DNA from: Flavobacteriales bacterium TMED191
GTDB lineage: Bacteria > Bacteroidota > Bacteroidia > Flavobacteriales > TMED113
DNA: 45,219 nt
Reading direction: 5' to 3'
Assembly: GCA_002171975.2 (NCBI GenBank)
Contig: NHIO02000059.1
Span: forward strand, 1-45,219
The notes under the pieces were generated by a model, which saw only the letters and a program-made list of their open reading frames with translations, was not told the origin of the DNA and did not search any database. Positions 34,252 through 43,719 of the stretch are shown here, in pieces. The translations under genes were made by a program, and so were the position numbers. Within the stretch, counting starts at the first letter, position 1; every line of letters begins with the position of its first letter.

Positions 34252-35443
34252 ATTGTTTAATTTTTCTGTATAGTGTTCTTTCTGAAATTCCTAATTCTTT
34301 TGCTGCTTTTTTTCTTTTGCCTTCGTTCTTTTCCAAGGCCTTTTGAATAATTTCGTATTCATTTTCTTGAAGTGAAAGATTTTCTTCTATGATTTCTTGT
34401 GTAATAATTTCTGATTTTTTTGCTTCAGCTTCTCCAATTTCTAGTGGATTGGCTTGATCATAGACTCTTTGAATACGTTCTGCATTATTAATTTGAAAGT
34501 TTTCATTATTTTCTTTTTCTTGAATTAAGTCTTTTGTTATTTGTTTTAGGTCGTTTAGATCATTCTTGAGATCAAAAAGAATTTTATATAATATCTCACG
34601 TTCTGAAAATTGAGCTTTTGCATCCTCATTTGTGGCTATCAAAGATCGGGAAGTTTTAGTTTGATTAAAGTGTGTGCTTATATCTTTTTCATTTAATAAT
34701 CGCTTCTCTTCTATGATGGATAATTTTTCAGTGAAATTTTTCAATTGTCTAATATTTCCTGGCCAATTATTATTTTCAATAATAGGAATTGCTTTTTCAG
34801 AAAGTTTAATGGCGGGTATATTATTTTTATTAGAGAAGTCAGATGCAAATTTGCGAAACAATAGGTGAATATCTTCTTTTCTAGACCTCAGTGGAGGCAT
34901 TTCGATTTCTACTGTGTTAATTCTGTAATATAAATCTTCTCTAAATTTATTTTTCTCAACAGCTTCTAAAAGATCAATATTAGTTGCTGCAATTATTCGT
35001 ACATTTGTTTTTTCCACTCTAGATGACCCTACCTTTATAAATTCCCCATTTTCTAAAATTCTCAATAATCTTACTTGTGTTTGAAGAGGTAAATCACCTA
35101 TTTCATCTAAAAAAATAGTTCCATTGTTTGCAACTTCGAAATATCCGCTTCGGTTATTAATAGCGCCAGTAAAAGCTCCTTTTTCATGTCCAAAAAGTTC
35201 ACTATCAATTGTACCCTCTGGAATTGCACCGCAATTAACGGCAATAAATTTTCCATGTTTCCGTAAGGAATTTTCATGAATTATTTTTGGTATAATATCT
35301 TTGCCTGTGCCGCTTTCGCCTGTTACTAAAATTGAAATATTTGTGTTTGCAACTCTAAGAGCTTTGTGCAGCGCTCTTATAAAAAGATGTGAATTACCAA
35401 CTATATCAAATCGTTGTTTTAATTTTAATATATTTTTATCCAT
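34241..35443 (-). CDS. sigma-54-dependent transcriptional activator without receiver domain
   Basis: The 400-residue protein starts almost at its AAA+ domain. Walker A is TGESGTGKD (about 39-47; the usual GKE reads GKD), the sigma-54 contact loop is GAFTGA, Walker B is GTIFLDEIGDLP, and R-fingers follow in PPLRSRKEDI. A polar coiled linker (about 285-345) precedes a C-terminal Fis-type helix-turn-helix (GKRKKAAKELGISERTLYRKI). The lack of an N-terminal receiver or sensor means control must act another way. It is the second gene of the miaB group. Confidence 0.93.
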   Translation of the reverse strand: MDKNILKLKQRFDIVGNSHLFIRALHKALRVANTNISILVTGESGTGKDIIPKIIHENSLRKHGKFIAVNCGAIPEGTIDSELFGHEKGAFTGAINNRSGYFEVANNGTIFLDEIGDLPLQTQVRLLRILENGEFIKVGSSRVEKTNVRIIAATNIDLLEAVEKNKFREDLYYRINTVEIEMPPLRSRKEDIHLLFRKFASDFSNKNNIPAIKLSEKAIPIIENNNWPGNIRQLKNFTEKLSIIEEKRLLNEKDISTHFNQTKTSRSLIATNEDAKAQFSEREILYKILFDLKNDLNDLKQITKDLIQEKENNENFQINNAERIQRVYDQANPLEIGEAEAKKSEIITQEIIEENLSLQENEYEIIQKALEKNEGKRKKAAKELGISERTLYRKIKQYDL

Positions 35444-35445
35444 AC

Positions 35446-36849
35446 TTATATTATTTCTCCAATTAAAGTTGCAGATGTACAGTCGTTGATTCGGACATTT
35501 ACAAAGTCACCTACTTTAGAATTTTTTTTATCAAATACAACAACAGTATTCTGAGAAGTCCTTCCAAAGAATTTGTTATCGGATTTCTTTGAAAGTCCTT
35601 CAATTAATACTTCGTAATTATTACTAACAGTTTGTTGGTTTCTTAGTAAAGAATGTTTTTGTTGTAAATTAATAATTTCTTGTAGCCTTCTTTTTTTTAC
35701 AACTTCAGCTACATTATCTTGCAGTTTGCGTTCTGCAAATGTGTTTGGTCTTTCTGAATAATAAAACATGTAGCTAAAGTGATATTTCACTTTTTCCATT
35801 AGACTGAGAGTTTGTTGATGATCATTCTCTGTTTCATTACAAAATCCTGTTATAAAGTCTGAGGATAATCCGCAGTTTGGTATATATTTATTTATTGCAT
35901 TTATGCGATCTAAATACCATTCCCTTGTATGCCCTCGATTCATTAGTTGAAGAATTTTTGAACTTCCAGATTGTACAGGCAGATGAATGTAGTTACAAAT
36001 ATTTTCATATTTAGCAATTGTTTTTAGAACATCATCCTTCATGTCTTGTGGGTTAGATGTAGAAAAACGAATTCGGATATTTTCATTGCTTGAGGCAATT
36101 TTTTCAAGAAGTGTCGCAAAATCTATTTTTTCTGTGATATTTGATTGCTTACTTAAGTCTTTTTTTGCACCTCCACCAAACCATAAATATGAATCAACAT
36201 TTTGTCCAAGAAGAGTAATCTCTTTATATCCAGTTTTGTTCAGAATTTTAATTTCATTTAATATGCTTTTTGGATCTCTACTTCTTTCTCTCCCCCTTGT
36301 AAATGGTACAACACAAAAACTACACATATTGTCACATCCGCGCATTATAGAAACAAATGCAGTCACTCCATTGCTATTTAATCTAACAGGGTTGATATCT
36401 GCGTATGTTTCTTCCTTAGATAATATGACGTTAACAGCTTTTCGGCCGTCTTGTGTTTTCTTAATTAATTTTGGTAAATCTCTATATGCATCAGGGCCAA
36501 TAACTAAATCAACTAATTTTTCTTCTTCTAAAAACTTTGATTTTAAACGTTCCGCCATGCATCCTAAAATTCCAATAATTAGATCTTTATTTCTTCTTTT
36601 AGTTTTTTTAAATCCTTTAATTCTTTTTCTTACTGTTTGCTCAGCCTTATCTCTGATAGAACAGGTGTTAATCAGAATTAAATTAGCTTCTTGAGGGTCT
36701 TGAGTTGTTGTATAGCCTTCTCTTTTTAATATTGATGCAACAACTTCACTGTCGGCAAAATTCATTTGACAGCCGTAGCTTTGTATATATAGTTTATTTT
36801 CTATTAATTCAGTATTTTTTTGTGATTGAATAGGTGGCTCTAACAACAT
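35446..36849 (-). CDS. miaB: tRNA-2-methylthio-N6-isopentenyladenosine synthase MiaB
   Basis: The 467-residue radical-SAM enzyme adds a methylthio group to i6A37 in tRNA. The N-terminal domain carries the three auxiliary-cluster cysteines (Cys27, Cys63, Cys97). The radical-SAM motif is RGCDNMCSFC (Cys172, Cys176, Cys179). The C-terminal part, about 65 residues, is a TRAM RNA-binding domain. The start is the ATG at 36849, followed shortly upstream by a good promoter match, and the gene leads an operon with the sigma-54 activator. Confidence 0.95.
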   Translation of the reverse strand: MLLEPPIQSQKNTELIENKLYIQSYGCQMNFADSEVVASILKREGYTTTQDPQEANLILINTCSIRDKAEQTVRKRIKGFKKTKRRNKDLIIGILGCMAERLKSKFLEEEKLVDLVIGPDAYRDLPKLIKKTQDGRKAVNVILSKEETYADINPVRLNSNGVTAFVSIMRGCDNMCSFCVVPFTRGRERSRDPKSILNEIKILNKTGYKEITLLGQNVDSYLWFGGGAKKDLSKQSNITEKIDFATLLEKIASSNENIRIRFSTSNPQDMKDDVLKTIAKYENICNYIHLPVQSGSSKILQLMNRGHTREWYLDRINAINKYIPNCGLSSDFITGFCNETENDHQQTLSLMEKVKYHFSYMFYYSERPNTFAERKLQDNVAEVVKKRRLQEIINLQQKHSLLRNQQTVSNNYEVLIEGLSKKSDNKFFGRTSQNTVVVFDKKNSKVGDFVNVRINDCTSATLIGEII

Positions 36850-36871
36850 TTTTTTATTTACTTATTTGTTG

Positions 36872-36904
36872 CAAATTTAATATAAAAAAATAAAAACATG
36901 ACAA
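36872..36904 (-). promoter_or_regulatory. candidate miaB promoter
   Basis: On the coding strand TAAATTTG (36879-36872) matches TAnnTTTG exactly. A TTG at 36904-36902 is 22 bp upstream, at the wide end of -33 spacing. The miaB ATG is about 22 bp downstream of the -7 box. Confidence 0.5.
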
Positions 36905-36978
36905 AATGACACTTAAAATATTATTAACATACGTGACTTTATTTTTGGGTGAATAGGTAACGATATTGTAAAAAAAAT

Positions 36979-36986
36979 TATTTTTG
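36979..36986 (+). promoter_or_regulatory. candidate -7 box of topA
   Basis: TATTTTTG matches TAnnTTTG and ends 13 bp before the topA start. No TTG sits at the proper -33 distance, so the promoter is only half supported. This would give a very short leader. Confidence 0.4.
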
Positions 36987-36999
36987 CAGAACTTTTAAC

Positions 37000-39288
37000 A
37001 TGTTTATGATGCAAAATTTAGTGATTGTCGAATCTCCTGCTAAAGCAAATACCATAGAAAAGATTCTAGGTAAAAACTTTAAAGTGGTTTCTAGCTATGG
37101 CCATATTAGAGATCTAGCAAAGAAAAATATGGGTATAGATATCGAAAACTCATTTACTCCATTTTATGAAGTTTCACCAGATAAGAAAAAAATTTTAAGT
37201 TCACTTATAAAAGAATCAAAAAAAAGTCAAATTATTTGGTTAGCAACTGACGAGGATAGAGAGGGAGAAGCAATTGCATGGCATTTATTTGAAGCTATGA
37301 ATTTAGAAAAAAAACAAGTTAACAGGATTGTTTTTAATGAAATTACCAAAAGTGCAATTCAAACTGCAATTACAAAGCCGCGTAGTATTAATCAGGATTT
37401 AGTTAATGCTCAACAGGCAAGAAGGGTTCTAGATAGAATTGTTGGATTCCGTTTGTCTCCTATATTATGGAAAAAAGTTAAAACAGGTCTTTCCGCTGGC
37501 AGGGTGCAGTCAGTTGCTGTTCGTTTAATAGTAGATAAAGAAAAGTCAATTAAAAGTTTTGTGAGCAGTTCTCAATACATTCTTTCTGCTAATTTTTCAA
37601 CATCGGATAATTCAACGCTTCCAGCTATGATGGTTGGCAGTGTTAAAACAAAAAAAGATGCTATTAGTTTATTAGAATCCTTTAAAGGACAGCATTTTAC
37701 TGTAAGTGATATTGAAAAAAAACCATCTAAAAGTTCTTCTTCAGCGCCTTTTACTACTTCAAGCTTGCAGCAAGTTGCATCAAATAGACTTGGTTTTTCA
37801 GTAAGTAGAACAATGAGCGTGGCTCAAAAACTATATGAGTCAGGTCACATTACATACATGAGAACAGATTCCACTAATTTATCAAAAGATGCAGTTTCCA
37901 GCATACAAAATTTTGTTACTGAAAAGTATGGAGATGAGTATTTTAATGTAAAAAAATATGTCACTAAGACCAAGGTGGCTCAAGAAGCTCACGAGGCAAT
38001 ACGACCGACTAATTTTTACAAATTAGATGGTGGGATTGATGATGCCCAAAAAAAATTATATAAGCTTATTTGGGAAAGAGCAATCTGTTCACAGATGAGT
38101 GATGCAATTTTTGACAAAACAACAGTTAGTATTTCTGCATCAAATAGTGAAGCCATTTTTCAGGCTAAAGGACAAATTGTTAAGTTTGATGGTTATTTAC
38201 GTTTGCAACAGTTCGTAATGTCTTCTTCACAAAAAAATATTATTTTACCTGAGGTCAAAAAGTTCGATAGTTTAAAACCTCAAGTTATAAGTGCAAAAGA
38301 AAAATTTTCTAAATCACCAAGCAGATATACCGAAGCATCACTTGTTAAAAAGTTAGAAGAATTAGGAATTGGGAGACCATCTACATATGCTCCAACAATT
38401 TCGGTTATTCAAAAAAGAGAGTATGTGCTTAAGGATGATGTTGAAGGGAAGTTAGTAAAGAGTAATTTAATTACATTAGAAAATGATTTTTTAAAAAATG
38501 AAGAAAATGATGAGCTCATTGGTTCTGAAAAAAAGAAGTTAATTCCTACAGAAATTGGTAAGATTACAAATGATTTTTTAGTTAATAATTTTACAGACAT
38601 CTTAGATTATAATTTTACAGCAAAAGTTGAAGATGAATTTGATAATGTTGCAACAGGTAAAAAAGATTGGAAAGTTGTTATTGAAGGCTTTTATAAACAG
38701 TTTGATCCGCAAGCAGTTAGTGTTGATAAAAATAGTGAAAAAGTAACAGGCATAAGAAATTTGGGAATCGACCCTGTAACTAAAAAAAACGTTTTTGTTC
38801 GACTAGGTAAGTATGGTCCCATTGTTCAATTAGGAGAAGTTAATAATGAAAGTGATCCAAAGCCAAAATATGCAAAACTTAGAAAAGGCCAAACTATTGA
38901 TTCAATCGATTTGGAATCAGCACTTGATTTGTTTTCTTTGCCGCGTAACTTAGGTCAATATGACGCAAAAGAAATTATTGTGTCTGAAGGGAGATATGGT
39001 CCATACATAAGATATGAAAATAAATTTATTTCACTTAAAAATCACGATCCATTAACGGTTGTCCAAAGTGTATGCATTGATTTAATTAAAGAACATCAAG
39101 AGTTTGAGAAGAAAAGAATTATTAATACATTTAATTCAGACAGCCAAATAATAGAAGTTCTGAATGGTAAATATGGTCCATATATAAAGTCAGGAAAAAA
39201 GAATTTTAAGATTCCGAAAAATCAAGAGCCTAATAAATTAACATTAGAAGATTGTTTAAATATAATCTCTCAATCTTCAAAAAAATAA
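37000..39288 (+). CDS. topA: type IA DNA topoisomerase I
   Basis: The 762-residue enzyme relaxes negative supercoils. The TOPRIM part has LVIVESPAKANTIEKILG (7-24) and DEDREGEAIAWH (84-95) with the metal-binding acids. The catalytic tyrosine is Tyr286 in ITYMRTDST. The C-terminal part (about 590-762) has three units with GKYGPxI-type motifs (GKYGPIV, GRYGPYI, GKYGPYI) and no zinc-finger cysteine tetrads, unlike E. coli TopA. The start could be 37000, 37006 or 37009, since Met codons cluster there. Confidence 0.95.
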   Translation: MFMMQNLVIVESPAKANTIEKILGKNFKVVSSYGHIRDLAKKNMGIDIENSFTPFYEVSPDKKKILSSLIKESKKSQIIWLATDEDREGEAIAWHLFEAMNLEKKQVNRIVFNEITKSAIQTAITKPRSINQDLVNAQQARRVLDRIVGFRLSPILWKKVKTGLSAGRVQSVAVRLIVDKEKSIKSFVSSSQYILSANFSTSDNSTLPAMMVGSVKTKKDAISLLESFKGQHFTVSDIEKKPSKSSSSAPFTTSSLQQVASNRLGFSVSRTMSVAQKLYESGHITYMRTDSTNLSKDAVSSIQNFVTEKYGDEYFNVKKYVTKTKVAQEAHEAIRPTNFYKLDGGIDDAQKKLYKLIWERAICSQMSDAIFDKTTVSISASNSEAIFQAKGQIVKFDGYLRLQQFVMSSSQKNIILPEVKKFDSLKPQVISAKEKFSKSPSRYTEASLVKKLEELGIGRPSTYAPTISVIQKREYVLKDDVEGKLVKSNLITLENDFLKNEENDELIGSEKKKLIPTEIGKITNDFLVNNFTDILDYNFTAKVEDEFDNVATGKKDWKVVIEGFYKQFDPQAVSVDKNSEKVTGIRNLGIDPVTKKNVFVRLGKYGPIVQLGEVNNESDPKPKYAKLRKGQTIDSIDLESALDLFSLPRNLGQYDAKEIIVSEGRYGPYIRYENKFISLKNHDPLTVVQSVCIDLIKEHQEFEKKRIINTFNSDSQIIEVLNGKYGPYIKSGKKNFKIPKNQEPNKLTLEDCLNIISQSSKK

Positions 39289-39314
39289 TAAAACAATTTT
39301 TATATTGCTAAAAT

Positions 39315-40490
39315 ATGTTTTCTAATTATTTTGAACCTCTTACAAATGACTTTGCAAATTTCCAGAGTCAGTTAAATAAAAATCAAATAGGCTATAAGTT
39401 AGATTACTACTTTGATAAGTCTTTTCCCAGTATTGAGACTGCTGAGGTCGCTTTTATTTTTGTGCCAGAATACAGAGGGGGGCTTGAAAATGCTGAAAAC
39501 ACAAATTGCCATCTAGCTTTAAGAAAATCATTTTATAGTCTTTTTAAGGGAAATTGGAACTTTCGAATGATTGATTTTGGTAACCTTAAAGTAGGTGGTG
39601 AGCTCAAAGATACTTACTTTGCATTAACTGATATTGTCTCTAACCTTCTCAGTCAGAGTATATTTCCTATTGTAATTGGCGGAAGTAATGATTTAGTTTA
39701 TGCTGTTTATCTTGCCTATGAATCTTTTTCTAGAGGAGTTAATTTATTATGTGTTGATTCAAAATTTGACTTAATTGATGCAGATTCGCTAGAAATTACA
39801 TCTAGAAATTTTGTTGGACACATAATAAAAAAAGACCCAAATCATTTATCAAATTATATTAATTTGGGTTATCAAAGCTATTTGTGTCAAAATGATGAGT
39901 CTCACTTATTAGAAAAAATGTTATTTGAAAGCTGTAGATTAGGCGATATTCGCGATAATATTAACGAGTCTGAGCCGTATATGAGAAATGCAGATTTAGT
40001 CAGTTTTGATTTGTCAGCAGTAAAGCAAGCTGATGCTCCTGGGTCATCTCATCCGTCACCAAATGGCTTAGAGGCGCATCATAGTTGTGCTATATCAAGA
40101 TATGCAGGTGTTAGTGATAAAGTTAGTTCATTTGGTATATTTGAGTTTGATTTGTCCAAGGACTCAACAAATCAAACATTGAATTTAACTAGTCAAATTA
40201 TTTGGTATTTTTTAGAGGGCTTTAGCTTGCGCGTAAATGATTATCCATCATCTAAAACAATAAAAACTAACTATAAAAAATATTTTATACCAATTAAAGA
40301 TTCTGACTTACAATTTATATTCTATAAAAGTAAGTTAACAGGCCGTTGGTGGGTTTCTTCGTCCATGGATTTTGATAATGACACTAGCTATCAAGAAAAA
40401 ATAATACCATGCTCCTATGATGACTATCTTAATACTCTTTCCGGCGAAATTCCAAGTCGTATCCTACGTATATTGAAAAGCTTATCTTAA
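39315..40490 (+). CDS. arginase/formimidoylglutamase-fold protein, metal site degraded
   Basis: The 391-residue protein has the arginase (ureohydrolase) fold. PEYRGGLENA (51-60), IGGSNDLVYA (121-130), VDSKFD (147-152) and SFDLSAVKQADAPGSS (230-245) align with the conserved blocks. In active enzymes these read GGxH, DxHxD and SxDxD-x-x-DP-x-x-AP. Here the ligand His is Asn125, the second His is Lys150 and the last Asp is Ser234. Three of six manganese ligands are thus replaced, and hydrolase activity is doubtful. I recall similar substitutions in other Bacteroidota annotated as formimidoylglutamase next to topA or gld genes. It may have a structural or regulatory role. It follows topA by 26 bp. 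Confidence 0.82.
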   Translation: MFSNYFEPLTNDFANFQSQLNKNQIGYKLDYYFDKSFPSIETAEVAFIFVPEYRGGLENAENTNCHLALRKSFYSLFKGNWNFRMIDFGNLKVGGELKDTYFALTDIVSNLLSQSIFPIVIGGSNDLVYAVYLAYESFSRGVNLLCVDSKFDLIDADSLEITSRNFVGHIIKKDPNHLSNYINLGYQSYLCQNDESHLLEKMLFESCRLGDIRDNINESEPYMRNADLVSFDLSAVKQADAPGSSHPSPNGLEAHHSCAISRYAGVSDKVSSFGIFEFDLSKDSTNQTLNLTSQIIWYFLEGFSLRVNDYPSSKTIKTNYKKYFIPIKDSDLQFIFYKSKLTGRWWVSSSMDFDNDTSYQEKIIPCSYDDYLNTLSGEIPSRILRILKSLS

Positions 40491-40609
40491 TAGCTGATTT
40501 ACTTTACAATGCGCACGAAATAATTTTATTCTTTTAATTTGCACAATAAATTGTTTATAAAACAAAAAAATATATATATATTTAAGCACGTAATTTTATA
40601 AATAATATA

Positions 40610-41551
40610 ATGTTTCACTCTCATAACATGTTTTTAAGACCTTTATTGGTCTGTTTTTTATTTTCATTTTTATGGATGTGTTCTCAGCAAGATCCACAGA
40701 TTACTCATAATATGTTTAATAAATATATGTATAATCCTGCTGTAGCAGGAGCCTATCCAGAGTTCCATGCAACACTACTTCATAGAAATCAGTGGGTGGG
40801 TATTGATGGTGCTCCAACTACATCAAATTTAAATGCTTATGCTTACGTAGGACAAATTCAAGGGGGTGTTGGGATCAATGTAATATCTGATAGAGCAGGA
40901 ATGGCTAGCACAAAAACAGTTACTGCATCTTATGCGTACCAATTAATGGTTGGTCAAAATAGTAGGTTGGGTATGGGGTTAAGCTTTGGTTTTATGCAGT
41001 ATGGTTATGATGGAACTTGGGTAACACCTGATAATACAGCGGATCAGTTCTTGCCCGATGCAAATTCTTCTAAAAGTGTACCTGACCTCGGTTTGGGTTT
41101 TTACTTAACAAACCCAAATTATTATGTTGGCTTATCTGCAACTCATGTAATTCCTATGGAAGTTGATTTTGATGGCGTTGCAATATATAATCAAGCGAGA
41201 CATTACTATTTATTAGCTGGTTATGATTACGATATTACTGGAGACTTTTCTCTTAGGTTTAATATGTTTACTAAAACAGATGGTGTCTCTATACAAACAG
41301 ATTATAATATTAATACATTTTACAGAGAAAACTATTGGGCAGGCATCTCTTATAGATATGAAGACGCATTGTGTTTTTTAGTTGGATTTGAGATTGCTGA
41401 AGGATTTAAATTTGCTTATGCTTTTGACATGGTAACTTCAAAATTATCGACTCAAGCAAATGGAAGTCATGAGGTGTTTTTGAGATATGCATTTGATATA
41501 GATTTTATTGGAAAACAAAATACGCGTTTTAGTAATATTCGCTATTTATAA
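40610..41551 (+). CDS. PorP/SprF-family type IX secretion outer-membrane protein
   Basis: The 313-residue protein starts with a hydrophobic signal (about 8-25, then SQQDP). The family mark is QITHNMFNKYMYNPAVAGAY, followed by RNQWVGIDGAPTT (about 62-74). Alternating strands such as GVGINVISDRAG and GLGFYLTNPNYYVGLS make an outer-membrane barrel of about 14 strands. PorP/SprF proteins are needed for export of particular T9SS cargo, often adhesins. It heads the gldK-gldL-gldM run and lies 31 bp before gldK. The 119-bp gap upstream holds a short TA repeat but no convincing promoter box. Confidence 0.92.
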   Translation: MFHSHNMFLRPLLVCFLFSFLWMCSQQDPQITHNMFNKYMYNPAVAGAYPEFHATLLHRNQWVGIDGAPTTSNLNAYAYVGQIQGGVGINVISDRAGMASTKTVTASYAYQLMVGQNSRLGMGLSFGFMQYGYDGTWVTPDNTADQFLPDANSSKSVPDLGLGFYLTNPNYYVGLSATHVIPMEVDFDGVAIYNQARHYYLLAGYDYDITGDFSLRFNMFTKTDGVSIQTDYNINTFYRENYWAGISYRYEDALCFLVGFEIAEGFKFAYAFDMVTSKLSTQANGSHEVFLRYAFDIDFIGKQNTRFSNIRYL

Positions 41552-41582
41552 AAAGATTACATTAAGTTAAATATTTTTGATT

Positions 41583-43055
41583 ATGAAAAAAATAATTTAT
41601 TTCATTTTTATTGGTTATGTTTTAGTTCACTTTTCTTCTTGTGTTACTGGAGACGGGGAATTAACTGGAAGAAAAACAACAAGATTATTATTTAATATAG
41701 CTGATAATCATGGTATGGTACAATTGCCAGGAGGTTCTTTTTCCATGGGGGCGAATGATCAGGATGTTCCTTATGCAAGCAGAAGTAGTTTAAAGACTGT
41801 AACCATAAGTCCATTTTGGATAGATGAAACGGAAATTACAAATGATGAATATCGTCAGTTTACTTATTGGGTTAGAGACTCTATAATTCGCAGAGAATTA
41901 ATTGACATCGATAATCCAGAAAAGTGGGGTTATGTAAATGATCCAGATCCAAACTGGAACCAGGATTATTTAAAGGAAACACAAATGAGGGAAGATTATT
42001 ATATTGACTGGTATCGTCCTCTAAATTTTCAAACAAAAATTGTAACTGAGGCCATGGTCAACACTTTGATATTAGATGATGATGATCAAATTTTAATTGA
42101 AGAAGATATGCTTAGACCACTTTTTCAAACTAAATTAATTGACTCTAGAAAACTAATATATGAGTATGCTTGGTTTAATCGTAATGCTGCAGCATCAAGA
42201 AATAATAGATTTCAATATGATGATGATGTAGAGTTTGAAAGTAGTGACTACAGGGAATTAGATGGTGGTAGACAAAGCGCGTTTGTAGTTAAGGAAAGAG
42301 TTCCTATTTATCCAGATACTTTATCATGGATACATGATTTTACATATAATTTTAATGAACCAATGTTTGAAAAATACTTCTGGCATCCCGCATATGGTAA
42401 ATACCCAGTTGTTGGTGTGAGTTGGAAACAAGCAAAGGCATTTTGTCATTGGAGAACAGCTAATAAATTATATCATTTACCAGAAGAAAGAAGAATTTTT
42501 GAAACAGAATATCGTTTACCTACGGAAGCAGAATGGGAATGGGCTGCTAGAGGTGGTCGTGAACTAGCTATGTTTCCATGGGGTGGCCCATATTCAAGAG
42601 CTGAGGATGGTTGCTTCTTAGCTAACTTTAAACCACTAAGAGGCAATTACTGGGCTGATGGTTTCATATATACTGCACCCGCAGATTTTTATAATCAAAA
42701 TGACTATGGTTTATATAATATGGCTGGAAATGTTGCAGAGTGGACAGAAACTGCGTTTGATCCTATGTCAGATATATTTGCTTCAGATTTAAATCCAGAT
42801 TATACATATAATGCAAATATGGAGGATCATCCTCATTTTAAAAAGAAAGTCCTTAAGGGTGGTTCGTGGAAGGATATAGGTGCATTTTTACAAATTGGTG
42901 CAAGAGATTATGAGTATCAAGATAGTAGTAGATGTTATGTTGGTTTCAGATGTGTAAAAAGCCTTCCTTTTTCTGCATCAGGTACTCCATTAGAAGATAG
43001 ATTTGAGCGTGTGAAAAAACCAAAGAAGAAAAAAAAGAATAATAGACAAAATTAA
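41583..43055 (+). CDS. gldK: gliding/T9SS lipoprotein GldK
   Basis: The ATG at 41583 gives 490 residues; a TTG at 41577 is less likely. A lipoprotein signal ends in FSSC (Cys20). The body is a formylglycine-generating-enzyme (sulfatase-modifying) fold: GGSFSMGAND, FWIDETEITNDEYRQF, PVVGVSWKQAKAFCHWR, YRLPTEAEWEWAARGG, NMAGNVAEW, LKGGSWKD and YVGFRCVK. GldK forms a periplasmic ring with GldN on the outer-membrane side of the secretion motor. The long insert (about 85-260) is normal for GldK. The Lys-rich tail (KKPKKKKKNN) is also seen. Confidence 0.95.
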   Translation: MKKIIYFIFIGYVLVHFSSCVTGDGELTGRKTTRLLFNIADNHGMVQLPGGSFSMGANDQDVPYASRSSLKTVTISPFWIDETEITNDEYRQFTYWVRDSIIRRELIDIDNPEKWGYVNDPDPNWNQDYLKETQMREDYYIDWYRPLNFQTKIVTEAMVNTLILDDDDQILIEEDMLRPLFQTKLIDSRKLIYEYAWFNRNAAASRNNRFQYDDDVEFESSDYRELDGGRQSAFVVKERVPIYPDTLSWIHDFTYNFNEPMFEKYFWHPAYGKYPVVGVSWKQAKAFCHWRTANKLYHLPEERRIFETEYRLPTEAEWEWAARGGRELAMFPWGGPYSRAEDGCFLANFKPLRGNYWADGFIYTAPADFYNQNDYGLYNMAGNVAEWTETAFDPMSDIFASDLNPDYTYNANMEDHPHFKKKVLKGGSWKDIGAFLQIGARDYEYQDSSRCYVGFRCVKSLPFSASGTPLEDRFERVKKPKKKKKNNRQN

Positions 43056-43079
43056 GTTTAACAATTTAAATCTGATAAT

Positions 43080-43718
43080 ATGCAGTTTGCAAATTCAAAA
43101 TTTTACAAAACAATAATGCCTTATTTATACGGATGGGGTGCATCTTTAGTTATAGCTGGAGCTTTATTTAAAATATTAAGCTGGCCATATGCTAATGAAA
43201 TGCTTATTGCAGGTATGGGAACTGAAGCTTTAATATTTTTCATGTCCGCATTTGAACATGCACCACCACAATATAAGTGGGAACGTGCTTTTCCTGGGAT
43301 TTTAGATCCAGATGAAACTAGTGGCCCCACAACTGTAACTCAACAATTAGATAAAATGTTAGAAGATGTTGATGTTGATTCTAAAGTACTTAAAAATCTA
43401 GGTGATGGCATGAAAAAACTAAGTCAGTCTGCAAGTGGTTTAGGTGATGTTGCCGACGGAACAAAAAAATATAATAAGCAAATGTTATCTGCTTCAGGTA
43501 ATTTAGAAAAGATTAACGAATTATATATGGAGCAAATTAAATCTTCTGAGAACCAATTTATGGCCACTCAAAAAATGACTAGTAACTTAACTTCATCTCT
43601 TGATCAAACATCAAGATTACACGTGGAACTGGCATCTTTAACAGAAAATTTAAATGCCTTAAATAACGTTTATGGCGGAATGTTAAATGCCATGACATCA
43701 AAACAAAAAAGAAAGTAG
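43080..43718 (+). CDS. gldL: gliding/T9SS inner-membrane motor protein GldL
   Basis: The 212-residue protein has two membrane helices (about 13-33 and 38-56) with a conserved FKILSWPYANEMLIAGMGTEALIFF region, then a cytoplasmic helical tail (about 90-212). GldL and GldM form the proton-driven motor of the type IX system. The Glu in GTEALIFF lies in the second helix, where proton-path residues are expected. The stop lies one base before gldM. Confidence 0.95.
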   Translation: MQFANSKFYKTIMPYLYGWGASLVIAGALFKILSWPYANEMLIAGMGTEALIFFMSAFEHAPPQYKWERAFPGILDPDETSGPTTVTQQLDKMLEDVDVDSKVLKNLGDGMKKLSQSASGLGDVADGTKKYNKQMLSASGNLEKINELYMEQIKSSENQFMATQKMTSNLTSSLDQTSRLHVELASLTENLNALNNVYGGMLNAMTSKQKRK

Positions 43719-43719
43719 T

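Noticed and set aside
36041-36694. Plus-strand open frame of 217 codons opposite miaB
   Set aside because: miaB on the other strand has all its catalytic motifs; the antisense product has no recognisable features.
40571-40580. Short TA dinucleotide run before the porP/sprF gene
   Set aside because: Only five units in a very AT-rich region; not distinctive enough to call a repeat or promoter.
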